Shown: positions 33,601 to 42,458 of the stretch, piece by piece
Layout of the letters: every line of letters starts with the position of its first letter
Numbering within the stretch: position 1 is the stretch's first letter
Source: an uncultured Candidatus Melainabacteria bacterium
GTDB taxonomy: Bacteria > Cyanobacteriota > Vampirovibrionia > Gastranaerophilales > Gastranaerophilaceae
Direction: 5' to 3'
DNA: 64,000 nt
Assembly (NCBI GenBank): GCA_934693165.1
Contig: CAKUUX010000008.1
Location: forward strand, 33,989 to 97,988
Translations under genes and position numbers: made by a program
Notes under the pieces: generated by a model
Databases searched by the model: none
Told to the model about the DNA's origin: nothing
Seen by the model: only the letters and a program-made list of their open reading frames with translations

Positions 33601-33642
33601 ATTATTCGTTTCATTCAATGATTGATTCTGTTTAATTTTCAT
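30634..33642 (-). CDS. fliK: flagellar hook-length control protein FliK-like, very long
   Basis: The start at 33642 is preferred over 33657 because GAGAGAG directly precedes it. The ~1002-residue protein has a giant low-complexity central region rich in Lys, Glu, Asn, Gln and Val, and a C-terminal Flg_hook domain (~890-985): KPFRIDFDKNISVIIKIDRE, then KISAEFLPGDKAVEQFLRTQ and LPMLRQKFNDENI. Typical FliK is 350-450 residues; the extended linker would act as a longer molecular ruler. It overlaps fliJ by 11 bases. Confidence 0.85.
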   Translation of the reverse strand: MKIKQNQSLNETNNINQMSTSTPVKTGDTTFVDGLKDLDMVNSMKETLETKNEKVEVSDATSVENKEESPSKKIDDFCKSNIMYVAKNQETKKTEDKKEVLPKTDVAEINDAKTQVEDLIQSNLKSENKQIEYKKETLVQSKNNNKVENKSENSSKNNVVENETKKIPQMVMEEVLPEEEISRKEPKATYEEFIPVMPEVDNKAKNTETNKNNRFAELEETLQTFNELPKISKKDTSDEILDDKFGVSEKVEDKNKVDDKNASKVEEITDLLDKNIENIQKPVKQPKQDKVNEVEDNIKVIENPLIKNVSEKNTNVGKAEILDNKKSYFENNELVKDVLPSKNIDKKSETKNDLKVINNLSKEELKNIIHSKKNEKISDTKITNNINNNVKNELSFDTKIKNFNELNFTEKKDFINDSMKADNKDFQPIQDKKVINKIINNIQNAQNKAEIKDETLSMKDFTNIVNNVIKKDKVNVLSKTDDLVSFDTKNDKKTDFSDKTVEDVKLTVDDFEPEVVKEQLKPQIEILDAIKEQSKFENPVEEIEQVKDNKINDVKPQPLQPKNALEMDKTFKPNKNVENKAETLIQPENKKEIKSFEQKTPLVEKEPAQVKPLEDKVIQPKQEIGKVKLEEKPLQANKPVEMVKPVENKTTPLQQPQIKQEIKSVEVENKKSILQPENNISKVQPKKVEEKPIENELLSQILSEEVDLTKKIPAMEEVVPEQLRKPVQKPEQKEEVVIEKPVQLERTAIEPQKKQPLEELNKFLTEIMAEDTVESLKSKDVSMIDDNTLLTEEIKNYYNLNKAQNLAATEDVKNVINERIAEINDLSAIVETAQEAKAIQKDLKSLDVQKVQPKKVETKQLKMTEQDANFFIELVKNNQETGQTVADTATQMLQDVQKLADDAQQTTRVSKALADMIGEAAKTNKPFRIDFDKNISVIIKIDREGKISAEFLPGDKAVEQFLRTQLPMLRQKFNDENIDYKDLNYRQSNGGRQNRERRKRGE

Positions 33643-34123
33643 TTTGCTCTCTCTCAAGTCTTTTCAGTAATTCTTCTTCCTCTTCGGAAATTTTTTCTTG
33701 CGTTTGTTGGAAGTATCTTTGAACACCCAACTCTGAATAATTTTTCAACTCTGCAGCTTTTTCTTCTTTTAAGAATTCTTCTTTGTTCTTTTCTTTGTGT
33801 TTTTCAAGTACCTTTACTGCTTGCTCTAGCTCAACTAATTTCATTACTTCCTGTTTTAGTATCGCTTCTTTTTCTTGACGAACGACTTCTAACTGGTCAC
33901 CCTTGTCCCACAAGTGGTGCAGATATTTGTCATACGCTTCCATCATTGTGTAATCACAATGACGCATATTTTGCTTTGTTCCTTCAATCTCCATAAGATT
34001 TCGACGGATATCTTCTTCTGCCTGATACAGTGCTGCTTGAGCTTTTTGTACCTCTAAAAGTTGCGCCTCCTTCTTTCTTATTCTGAAATCAAGAATTTTT
34101 TGTAGTCTGTAAACAAAAGGCAT
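33632..34123 (-). CDS. fliJ: flagellar export chaperone FliJ
   Basis: The 163-residue coiled-coil protein is the central stalk of the FliI ATPase ring and interacts with FlhA. It has the typical start PFVYRLQKILDFRIRKKEAQ and a charged antiparallel coiled coil throughout. First gene of the fliJ-fliK-hook/rod operon; fliI lies elsewhere in the window, at 44478-45812, so this operon is split from the ATPase. Confidence 0.87.
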   Translation of the reverse strand: MPFVYRLQKILDFRIRKKEAQLLEVQKAQAALYQAEEDIRRNLMEIEGTKQNMRHCDYTMMEAYDKYLHHLWDKGDQLEVVRQEKEAILKQEVMKLVELEQAVKVLEKHKEKNKEEFLKEEKAAELKNYSELGVQRYFQQTQEKISEEEEELLKRLEREQNEN

Positions 34124-34237
34124 ACTCTCTATACACTTTCATATTTATATTATGAGGTATGTTCTGTAATTGTTACTCATCCATTTGTATGATTATTTTT
34201 TAATGATTTTTATAAATAAGTCAAAACATGCACAAAG

Positions 34238-34273
34238 AAAAAGACTAAACCCTTTTTTGAGTTTAGTCTTTTT
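34238..34273 (-). terminator. terminator of the 5'-nucleotidase gene
   Basis: AAAAAGACTAAAC and GTTTAGTCTTTTT form a perfect 13-bp stem around a 10-base loop. It lies between the nucleotidase stop (34296) and fliJ. Confidence 0.85.
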
Positions 34274-34295
34274 CTCTATTTTAATAATTTTTGGT

Positions 34296-35816
34296 TTAGT
34301 CAACGATTTTAATTCTGTTTTGGTTTTTGATTTCGATATCTTTACCTTCGTTTTGAAGTTTTTTAATGTATTCAGCAACCATATAATCTTTATCTTCTTC
34401 AAATACAGCTTCTGCTTTGTCTAAAGATTTTAACATTGTGAAACCATCTCTACCGTTTGCATAGTATGTATCCATTGCAACTTTGAATGTTTTGTCTTCG
34501 CTTGGGTTGTTGATGTCTAATTTTGTTGCGTTACCATCTTTACCAACGATTTCTGCTGATAACAATTCACCTTTTTTGTTGATTTCGTAGTTCATACCAG
34601 AAACTTGTAAGATACCAGGTTTTGTACCAGGAGAAACTAATGAGTGAGCACCGAATTTTAATGCATCAACGATTGTTTTTTCACTTAATGGAATTAAAGC
34701 CATACCGTTTTTGAATGGAACGATGCTTGAGATTTCTCTTGTAGTGATTTCGCCTTGTTCGAATGTGTTTCTTAAGTTTGCTGAACCTAATAGTGTTATG
34801 TCTGCCCCTGTGAAATCTCTCATTGCATCTGCAACGAAATCAGCGTGTGGATTTTCGCTTGCAATTCTATTTTCTGGTTCTGGGCATGATGCTTTGATTG
34901 TACCAACCTTTTCAGGTTTGCCTAAGCATTTTTCTGAGAAGAATTTCATTACTAAGTTTCTTCTGAAGTTTTTAGTTGGTGTTACGTTGTTTTGAACTTT
35001 TGTAATAATGCCGTCTGCATCAAATTCTAAGTTTAAAACACCGATATTATCAGCATCTTTACCTGCTTGTGTAATAACTACAGGGTTGCCATCTTTACCA
35101 TAGAATAGGTTTTCACCTTCTTTTACGTCTTTGATTAATTCGTGAGAGTGACCACCTAAGATAACATCAATACCAGATGTTTCTTGAGCTAATCTTTTTT
35201 CGTTTGCATTACCTGAGTGAGATAATACGATAATTTTATTTACGCCTTGTTCTTGTAATTTATCAACTTCAGCTTGTACATCTTTAATTGTTTGGTCAAA
35301 ATCATCCATTTTTAAATCTTTGTAGTTGTCTGGTTTTGACATTCTTGTAAATAAATCTGGTGGCATTAAACCGATAATACCATATTTTTGACCATCTTCT
35401 TTTGTTTCGATGTATGATTTTTCAATTCTTGATTTCATTGGGTTTGTAGCATCAATTTTAGCATTCAAACCTAACATTTTATAAGCTTTATCTTTTGTTA
35501 ATTCATATAATGTTTTAGGATCAGAGTCACATTCGTGGTTACCAACTGCTGTAGCTGTGATACCAATTAAATCCATAAATTTAGCAGCGATTTTGTTAGG
35601 TTTTTTGTTTTCACCTAATAAAATATCGCCTGAAGATAATTTTAATTTGTTAACACCATTTGATGGAATGAATTCGTCAAATACTTTAGAAGCATTGTAA
35701 ACTTTTTCCATTTTCATGTTTTGACCGTGTAAGTCATTAATATAAAAAATACTTGTTTTTGTTGCTTTATTAGCTTTTGGAACTGATGTATTTGAAACTG
35801 AAATTGGATTAATCAT
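34296..35816 (-). CDS. 5'-nucleotidase/2',3'-cyclic phosphodiesterase family (UshA-like)
   Basis: The 506-residue protein has an N-terminal calcineurin-type metallophosphatase domain (FYINDLHGQN, KLSSGDILLG, AVGNHECD, GGHSHE) and a C-terminal 5_nucleotid_C domain (CPEPENRIASENPHADFVAD, NLRNTFEQGEI, the aromatic-rich YYANGRDGF). Relatives degrade extracellular nucleotides in the periplasm. Unusually there is no signal peptide: the protein begins with a polar ~20-residue leader (MINPISVSNTSVPKANKATK). It is either cytoplasmic or exported by a non-Sec route; the neighbouring flagellar genes make the latter worth considering. Confidence 0.9.
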   Translation of the reverse strand: MINPISVSNTSVPKANKATKTSIFYINDLHGQNMKMEKVYNASKVFDEFIPSNGVNKLKLSSGDILLGENKKPNKIAAKFMDLIGITATAVGNHECDSDPKTLYELTKDKAYKMLGLNAKIDATNPMKSRIEKSYIETKEDGQKYGIIGLMPPDLFTRMSKPDNYKDLKMDDFDQTIKDVQAEVDKLQEQGVNKIIVLSHSGNANEKRLAQETSGIDVILGGHSHELIKDVKEGENLFYGKDGNPVVITQAGKDADNIGVLNLEFDADGIITKVQNNVTPTKNFRRNLVMKFFSEKCLGKPEKVGTIKASCPEPENRIASENPHADFVADAMRDFTGADITLLGSANLRNTFEQGEITTREISSIVPFKNGMALIPLSEKTIVDALKFGAHSLVSPGTKPGILQVSGMNYEINKKGELLSAEIVGKDGNATKLDINNPSEDKTFKVAMDTYYANGRDGFTMLKSLDKAEAVFEEDKDYMVAEYIKKLQNEGKDIEIKNQNRIKIVD

Positions 35817-35927
35817 AACGCCTACCTAAACTACTAACATGTATTTAAAGGCACGTAAAAGAATTTTATTGTTAGTTTTTACTCGTCATGTTACAAAATC
35901 GTTACAAATTTTTATTCATGTCAAACC

Positions 35928-36524
35928 CTATTCAGACAAGACTTTTAGGATTTCCCTCAAAAGGTCTTCTGATGATTTAAAGTCACAATTCATATTATAA
36001 ACAATGTCTTTTGCTTTATTTATTTCTTCTAAAGTATATTGCAATGACAAAAGCATGTTCTTAACCTCCGTAAACATGTCGTCATCTTCTTTTTCAGGTT
36101 CTAGCTCAACATTTATAAACTTATCTTTCAATTCCAAAATAATTTTTTGCGCCAATTTAGAACCAACACCTTTTGCTTGAGTTAATTCTTTTTCTTTTTC
36201 TTGCACAACACAATTAATCAAAGTTTTTAGTTCAAATTGATTTAAAATATTCAACGCCATTTTTGGTCCAACACCAGAAACTTGTACCAATATATTGAAC
36301 AAATTTCTAACTTCTTTTTCCAAAAATCCACACAAAGACATGCTATCTTCTCTATGCAAAAGAACAGTATAAATCTTTGCGTCACCTTGATTAACGTCAA
36401 TCTTGTCATAATCTTTTTTCATAACGTCAATCAAATAACCAACACCATTTACATCAATTACAACGTAATAACCTTTTTTATCAAAATATTTATCAGCTAA
36501 TTCACCTCTTATATATTCATACAT
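35928..36524 (-). CDS. ruvA: Holliday junction helicase subunit RuvA
   Basis: RuvA binds four-way junctions and directs RuvB. The 198 residues contain the N-terminal OB-fold (GELADKYFDKKGYYVVIDVNG), two helix-hairpin-helix motifs (VSGVGPKMALNIL and AKGVGSKLAQKIILELK) and a C-terminal UBA-like domain that contacts RuvB. Twelve bases after ilvD, last gene of the rsmH-ftsL-ftsI-murE-nagA-ilvD-ruvA run. ruvB and ruvC are not in the window. Confidence 0.96.
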   Translation of the reverse strand: MYEYIRGELADKYFDKKGYYVVIDVNGVGYLIDVMKKDYDKIDVNQGDAKIYTVLLHREDSMSLCGFLEKEVRNLFNILVQVSGVGPKMALNILNQFELKTLINCVVQEKEKELTQAKGVGSKLAQKIILELKDKFINVELEPEKEDDDMFTEVKNMLLSLQYTLEEINKAKDIVYNMNCDFKSSEDLLREILKVLSE

Positions 36525-36536
36525 AATTTCACCGTC

Positions 36537-38195
36537 TTAGCCTGATATAGCGCCTAAATTTGCACTCTTAACACTCTTTGCATATTTTGCTAAATAGCCT
36601 TTTGTTTCTTTTGGTGCAGGCATTACAAAATTCTTTCTACGTCTTTCAATTTCTTCCTCTTCAACGCATAAAGTTAATTCTTTTGTATTGATATTAATTC
36701 TAATTTTGTCACCATTTTCAATTAATCCAATCAAGCCACCTTGACTAGCTTCTGGGCAAATATGACCAATACAAAGTCCTCTTGTGCCACCTGAAAATCT
36801 TCCATCTGTAATTAATGCAACTGATTTGCCCAAGCCTTTACCAACAATTAATGAAGTTGGAGCAAGCATTTCTCTCATGCCAGGACCACCTTGTGGACCT
36901 TCGTAACGAATTACGACAACATCACCTGCTTTAATTTCATCTTTTTCAATCGCTTCTGTTGCTGCTTCTTCTGAATCATAACATTTGGCTTTTCCTTCAA
37001 ATTCAAAACAAGATGAATCAACGCCTGAAACCTTAATTACACAACCTTCAGGAGATAGATTACCGTATAAAACTCCTAAGCCTGCACATTGTGTTAAAGG
37101 TTTATCAAAAGGTTTTACAACCTCCTCATTGACCCATGCTTTTTCAGCTATTTCTTCAATAGACATTCCTAAAACATTTTTTGTATTTTTAAATTCTGGA
37201 CAATGTTTGTAAAGAGTTTTTATAGCACCAGAAATACCACCTGCATTATGAAAATCTGTCATTGTATAAGTTCCAGATGGATCTAATTTAATAAGTTGAT
37301 GAACTTTATCACTCAATTCTTCAAAATCTTTTAACCCTAAATCAATTTCACCTGCAGCAGCAATACCTAGCAAGTGTAATGTAGAATTTGTTGAACCACC
37401 CAAAGCTAAGTCCATAATAATTGCGTTTCTCAAAGAATCTTTAGTTACAATATCCAATGGTTTAACGTCATTTTTAACCATATCAACAATTGCCATACCA
37501 CTTTCAAAAGCAATTTGACGTTTTCTTGCTGAAACTGTGCTTGTAGTTGCGCAATATGGTAAACTCATACCCATTGTTTCAACCAAGCATGCCATTGTAT
37601 TTGCAGTATATAAACCTTGACAAGAACCTGCAGAAGGACAAGATTCTTCTTCCATTTCTTGAAGTCTTTCTTCTGTAATTTCACCGTTCATATATCTTCC
37701 AATAGCTTCAAATGTGCCTTTAATCATTGAAAGTTTTTCGCATTTACAATTACCATCCAACATAGGACCCGCAGTAACTATAATTGTAGGAATATTTAAT
37801 CTCAAAGCTGCAATCAACATACCTGGAGTAATCTTATCGCAGTTTGTTAATAATACTAAGCCGTCTAATTGGTGAGCTGATGCCATTGTTTCAACACAAT
37901 CTGCAATCAAATCTCTTGATGGCAATGAGTATTTCATGCCACTATGCCCCATTGCAATACCGTCACATACAGCTGGAGTTCCAAAAATAAAAGCTTGACC
38001 ACCACCAGAGTGAATACCTTTTTCAATTTGTCTTTCCAAATCTCTCATCATTACATGACCTGCAACTAAATCAGTAAAAGAACTTGCAATACCAATAAAT
38101 GGTCTATCCATAGCTTTTTTACTCACGCCTGTCGCATATAACAAACTTCTATGTGGTGTTCTTTCAATACCCTTTTTTATTTTGTCACTATTCAT
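36537..38195 (-). CDS. ilvD: dihydroxy-acid dehydratase
   Basis: IlvD is an Fe-S enzyme of valine, leucine and isoleucine synthesis (and of pantothenate supply). The 552-residue protein carries LTNCDKITPGM and ESCPSAGSCQGLYTANTM for cluster ligands, and GGSTNSTLHL, VIRYEGPQGGPGM and DGRFSGGTRG near the active site. Located inside a cell-wall operon with no other ilv genes, so its transcription may follow growth rather than branched-chain amino acids. Confidence 0.97.
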   Translation of the reverse strand: MNSDKIKKGIERTPHRSLLYATGVSKKAMDRPFIGIASSFTDLVAGHVMMRDLERQIEKGIHSGGGQAFIFGTPAVCDGIAMGHSGMKYSLPSRDLIADCVETMASAHQLDGLVLLTNCDKITPGMLIAALRLNIPTIIVTAGPMLDGNCKCEKLSMIKGTFEAIGRYMNGEITEERLQEMEEESCPSAGSCQGLYTANTMACLVETMGMSLPYCATTSTVSARKRQIAFESGMAIVDMVKNDVKPLDIVTKDSLRNAIIMDLALGGSTNSTLHLLGIAAAGEIDLGLKDFEELSDKVHQLIKLDPSGTYTMTDFHNAGGISGAIKTLYKHCPEFKNTKNVLGMSIEEIAEKAWVNEEVVKPFDKPLTQCAGLGVLYGNLSPEGCVIKVSGVDSSCFEFEGKAKCYDSEEAATEAIEKDEIKAGDVVVIRYEGPQGGPGMREMLAPTSLIVGKGLGKSVALITDGRFSGGTRGLCIGHICPEASQGGLIGLIENGDKIRININTKELTLCVEEEEIERRRKNFVMPAPKETKGYLAKYAKSVKSANLGAISG

Positions 38196-38210
38196 TATAA
38201 ATATCTCCTA

Positions 38211-39161
38211 TTATTCTTTATATAAAACGTTATCGCCTTTTTCAATGGCTACAATTTCATCATTATTTCTCCAATAAACATAGCCATTAATCTCTAAACC
38301 ATGGTATTCATACAAATTTTTAATATATTTAAATCCATCAATACCATTTTTGTATAACTTTCTCAAAATATCATCTAAAAGTAACGCACTTCCTGCCAAA
38401 GTACCTTCTGCTGATGTGATTTTAACCCCATCATAATAAACAGGTTTATTACAAAAATTCATTTGAGTTTTATCACTATAAGAAATTGGTAAACAATCAC
38501 TTACAGGCAAAATTTTATTTTCAGGTTTTGACTTGATAATAAGTTCTAAAATATCTTTATTCAAATGAACTAGGTCCATAATAACTTCTGTATAAATATT
38601 ATCATCAATCAAAGCTGAAAGAGCAGTAGATTTTTCTCTATGGTTAACACCACTCATCGCATTAAACAAATGAGTAGCTCCATTAACACCTTTCAAATCT
38701 CCACCAATACAATGCCCTGCCTGAACTTTAACGTTTTTTGATTTCAAATAATCTATCAAACCTTCATCAAGCTCTGGAGCAACAGTCACAATCTTTATAA
38801 AATCATCTTCTATCAATTTATAATTTTCAATATTTGGAGTCAAAAACAAGCTTTCATCTTGAATGCCACATTTTTTTGGATTCATAAAAATACCCTCCAA
38901 ATGTATGCCCAAGATATCAGCCATATCCTCTGTTTGTCTTGATTTAGCCACTTTTATAACTTGAGTTTGTTTTTTAATATTTTCAACTGTATCTGTAACA
39001 AAAGTTGGGAAAAATCCACCAATACCACGTTTTAAAAGTTTTTTAGCACACTCTAAAATTTCATCAGCAGTTGCAAAATTAAAATCAATTCCAAATGCAC
39101 CGTGAAGATGGTTTTCGATTATCAACTCAGTTTTTCTAATATTTTGGTCTTTTATTTCCAT
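38211..39161 (-). CDS. nagA: N-acetylglucosamine-6-phosphate deacetylase-like, N-terminally short
   Basis: The 316 residues match the TIM-barrel of NagA: HLHGAFGIDF (first metal ligands), GIHLEGIFMNPKKCG, GHCIGG, THLFNAM and LPVSDCLP. Typical NagA is ~380 residues; the N-terminal part of the flanking beta-sandwich is missing, and the protein begins almost directly at the metal-binding strand. The ATG overlaps the murE stop by one base, so it is translated with the cell-wall genes. A role in recycling amino sugars from peptidoglycan fits. No nagB is seen. Confidence 0.82.
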   Translation of the reverse strand: MEIKDQNIRKTELIIENHLHGAFGIDFNFATADEILECAKKLLKRGIGGFFPTFVTDTVENIKKQTQVIKVAKSRQTEDMADILGIHLEGIFMNPKKCGIQDESLFLTPNIENYKLIEDDFIKIVTVAPELDEGLIDYLKSKNVKVQAGHCIGGDLKGVNGATHLFNAMSGVNHREKSTALSALIDDNIYTEVIMDLVHLNKDILELIIKSKPENKILPVSDCLPISYSDKTQMNFCNKPVYYDGVKITSAEGTLAGSALLLDDILRKLYKNGIDGFKYIKNLYEYHGLEINGYVYWRNNDEIVAIEKGDNVLYKE

Positions 39162-40621
39162 TATGAATTAAAAGTCTTTCTTGCTTCTTCTCTATCATCA
39201 AAATGTATTGTCTTGTCAGCTAAAATTTGGTAATCTTCATGACCTTTACCAGCAAGTACAATTACATCTTTTTCAGTTGAAATACTTTTTGAAAGTCTGA
39301 TAGCTTTACCTCTATCAGGTTCTACAAAGACTTTATCCGGATTCATTGATTTTAAACCAGCAACAATATCTGAAATAATTTGGTTTGGGTTTTCTGAACG
39401 AGGATTATCACTTGTAATAATAACTTTATCGGCAAACTTTTCAGCAATAGAACCCATTTTTGGACGTTTAGTTGTATCTCTATCACCACCACAACCAAAT
39501 AGGCAAATCAATTTTGAACCTTCTGGAGTAATTTCTCTAGCTGCCTTCAAAACATTTTCCAAACCATCTGGAGTGTGAGCATAATCAACAATTACAAGAG
39601 GAGTTTTATGAACAATTTCAAATCTGCCTGCAACATTTTGAACATTATTCAAAGTATCAATAGAAACCTCGTAAGAAATGCCATAAGCAACAGCTACAGC
39701 CATTGCACATAAAGTATTATAAACACTGAATGCACCATTCAAATTCAAATCAAGTTTATATTCACCATCTTTTGTTGTTACATCAAATTTTGCACCATGG
39801 ATTGAATATTGGATATTTGAAGCTTTTAAATCAGCATCTTTTTTGATACCGTAAGTAACAATTTTTACACCATTTGGAACGATAGCTCTAAATTTTTCAT
39901 AATATTCATCATCTGCATTTAAAACGGCATAACAACCTTCTTTTAAACCTCTAAAAAGAATGGCTTTTGCTTCAAAATAATTTTCCATCAAAATATGATA
40001 ATCTAAATGGTCTTGTGTCAAATTAGTAATAACAGCGCATTTATAATCAATACCACCAACTCTGTTTTGATCTAATGCGTGAGAACTAACTTCCATACAA
40101 ACATTATTAATACCTTTTTCATCAAAAGTTCTTAAAAGTTTTTGAAGTTCAGGTGCTTGTGGAGTTGTATGTTTTGCATCATGATAAGTGTCTTCTGATG
40201 AAAATTTATGACCTAAAGTACCAATTAAACCACATTTTTGATTATTGTTTTCAAAAATCTTTTGAACCAAATGTGAAACAGTTGTTTTGCCATTTGTACC
40301 AGTAATACCAACAATATTCAAATCTTTTGAAGGATATTCATAAAAAGCAGCTGCAAAATCTGCAATTTGATGTCTTGTTGATTTTACTACAACTTGTGGC
40401 AAATCAGTTTCTAGTTCTTCTTCACAAACAAAAGCTACTGCGCCATTTTCTTCAGCCATTTTAAAATATTTGTGACCATCAGTATATTCACCTCTCAAAC
40501 AAACAAAAATATCACCTTTTTGAGTTGTTTTTGAATTGTAAGAAATACCTGTAACCTCAATATTTTTGTGGTTTATAACATTTAAATATTCTACATTTTT
40601 AATTAAATCATCTAATTTCAT
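39161..40621 (-). CDS. murE: UDP-MurNAc-tripeptide synthetase (meso-DAP type)
   Basis: Mur ligase adding the third stem-peptide residue. The 486 residues contain the N-terminal MurE domain, the P-loop GITGTNGKTTVSHLV (~107-121) and the C-terminal DNPRSENP. In this family DNPR marks meso-diaminopimelate specificity rather than lysine, indicating a Gram-negative type wall. Eleven bases after ftsI and overlapping nagA. No murF or mraY follows, so the usual cluster is broken here. Confidence 0.96.
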   Translation of the reverse strand: MKLDDLIKNVEYLNVINHKNIEVTGISYNSKTTQKGDIFVCLRGEYTDGHKYFKMAEENGAVAFVCEEELETDLPQVVVKSTRHQIADFAAAFYEYPSKDLNIVGITGTNGKTTVSHLVQKIFENNNQKCGLIGTLGHKFSSEDTYHDAKHTTPQAPELQKLLRTFDEKGINNVCMEVSSHALDQNRVGGIDYKCAVITNLTQDHLDYHILMENYFEAKAILFRGLKEGCYAVLNADDEYYEKFRAIVPNGVKIVTYGIKKDADLKASNIQYSIHGAKFDVTTKDGEYKLDLNLNGAFSVYNTLCAMAVAVAYGISYEVSIDTLNNVQNVAGRFEIVHKTPLVIVDYAHTPDGLENVLKAAREITPEGSKLICLFGCGGDRDTTKRPKMGSIAEKFADKVIITSDNPRSENPNQIISDIVAGLKSMNPDKVFVEPDRGKAIRLSKSISTEKDVIVLAGKGHEDYQILADKTIHFDDREEARKTFNS

Positions 40622-40632
40622 ATCTTCTCCAA

Positions 40633-42342
40633 TTAATTATTTTTATCTGGTGTTAAATTCAATATATGTACAAGTTGAGTTGCAATTTCCTTAAATACAG
40701 GAACAGCAACTGTACTACCCCAAATTTCATAACCTTGGGCAGAGTCAATCATAACATATATCAATATTTCAGGATCACTTGCTGGCAAATACCCTATCGC
40801 AGAAGTGTACAATTTGTTTGTATATCCTGAACCGTTTTCCTTTGGCTTTCTTGATGTACCAGTTTTTGCTGCTACATTATATTTTTCCATCTTAATTTTT
40901 GATTTACCATTATTAATACTATTTACCAAAACATCAGTAACAGCATTTGCATGTTCTTTTGACATAACTTGAACATGTTTAATTTTTTGCTCTGCCTCTG
41001 CATCAGAATATTTGATAACGTGAGGAGTAACTCTAACCCCATCATTTGCAATAGCCGAAATTGCAGATGCCATTTGAATAGCAGTAACAGAAGCACCATA
41101 ACCATAACCCATTGAAGCATGGTCTGACACATCCCATTTATGTGGTTTTTTAATCAACCCAACAGATTCCCCTGGTAAATCAATTCCTGTTTTTGAACCA
41201 AAACCAAATTTTCTTAATTGATTATAAAATTCAGTTGAAGTCATAGTTTGAGCAACTCTTACAGAACCTACGTTACTTGAGTGTTCAAATAAGTACTCTA
41301 AACTAATCATACCTGGATTAGGACGCTTTCTGTAGTCATAGTTTTCAATATCCCACCAACCAACTTTAATCTTACCTGTATCGTTGATTTTAGTGTATTT
41401 ATTGATTTTTCCCAATTCCATTGCAGAAGCTACTGTCAAGATTTTGAAGGTTGACCCTGGTGGGAAAATATCAGTTATAGCCCAGTTTTTCAACTGAGTA
41501 TAGTTAGCCTTTTTAAAATTATTTGGATCATAATATGGATAAGCTGCATAACCTAGAATTTCACCATTTCTAGGATTCATAACAATTACAACACCTCTCA
41601 AAGCTTTAAATTTAGAAATAGCTTTATAAAGTTCTTGTTCACATACGTGTTGAACAGCTGTATCTATTGTAAGAGTAACATTTTCACCTTTTAAAGGAGC
41701 TGTTGTAAGTAATGGGTCTGTAGCAAAATTATAAATAATATCACCATTTGGAGTTTTTTCTACAGAAGATTTTCTATCAACTCTTTCAAGTTTTTCTTTC
41801 GCAGATTGTTCAACCCCAGCTGCAATTTCAGCATCAAAGTTATAATATCCTAAAACGTGAGATGCTAAAGCGCCTTGTGGATAAATTCTTATGTTCTTTT
41901 TATCCATAGGAATTTCTCTTAAATGTAATTCTGCAATTTTATCTCTAGTTTCTCTATCAGCACCTTTTTTCAACAGTACAAAAGGCGCATCTTGTTTAAT
42001 CATTTTTAATAGAGTCGAATATGGTAAATGTAAAATTGGAGAAAGCATTTGAGCTAATTCCTCTGGAGAATGGTCTTCCATATCTGCTTTTCTTAAGAAA
42101 ATATCAAACAAAACTTTATCAGTCGCAAGTTTTATACCGTTTCTATCGTAAATATCACCACGCATAACAAAAGTATTAGCCATTCTTTGACGTTTAGCCT
42201 TAATACGATAGTGTTTTAAATCAAGAACTTGCAAACAAAAAAGATGAATCATCAAAGCTATAGCAAAAAGTGCAAATCCTACTTGCCAACAACCAAGCCT
42301 TCTATCTAGCATTTTAAATTGTTTTTCTTTTCTATTATCCAT
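40633..42342 (-). CDS. ftsI: division-specific transpeptidase (PBP, FtsI/SpoVD type)
   Basis: Class B penicillin-binding protein cross-linking septal peptidoglycan. 569 residues: short cytoplasmic tail, one membrane helix (~20-38, VGFALFAIALMIHLFCL), pedestal domain with RGDIYDRNG, and transpeptidase domain with SxxK in PPGSTFKILT, SxN in HSSNVGS and KTGT in AAKTGTS. No PASTA domain. It sits between ftsL and murE, the standard position. Confidence 0.95.
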   Translation of the reverse strand: MDNRKEKQFKMLDRRLGCWQVGFALFAIALMIHLFCLQVLDLKHYRIKAKRQRMANTFVMRGDIYDRNGIKLATDKVLFDIFLRKADMEDHSPEELAQMLSPILHLPYSTLLKMIKQDAPFVLLKKGADRETRDKIAELHLREIPMDKKNIRIYPQGALASHVLGYYNFDAEIAAGVEQSAKEKLERVDRKSSVEKTPNGDIIYNFATDPLLTTAPLKGENVTLTIDTAVQHVCEQELYKAISKFKALRGVVIVMNPRNGEILGYAAYPYYDPNNFKKANYTQLKNWAITDIFPPGSTFKILTVASAMELGKINKYTKINDTGKIKVGWWDIENYDYRKRPNPGMISLEYLFEHSSNVGSVRVAQTMTSTEFYNQLRKFGFGSKTGIDLPGESVGLIKKPHKWDVSDHASMGYGYGASVTAIQMASAISAIANDGVRVTPHVIKYSDAEAEQKIKHVQVMSKEHANAVTDVLVNSINNGKSKIKMEKYNVAAKTGTSRKPKENGSGYTNKLYTSAIGYLPASDPEILIYVMIDSAQGYEIWGSTVAVPVFKEIATQLVHILNLTPDKNN

Positions 42343-42458
42343 CTCAACCCATTTTTACTTAATTTTACCACTAAAAATGCAGTTTGAGAAATTATTAACA
42401 AATATGAATAAGCCTAACTTTAAGGCTTTTAAAACAATTTATTATCCCCAATAAAAAA

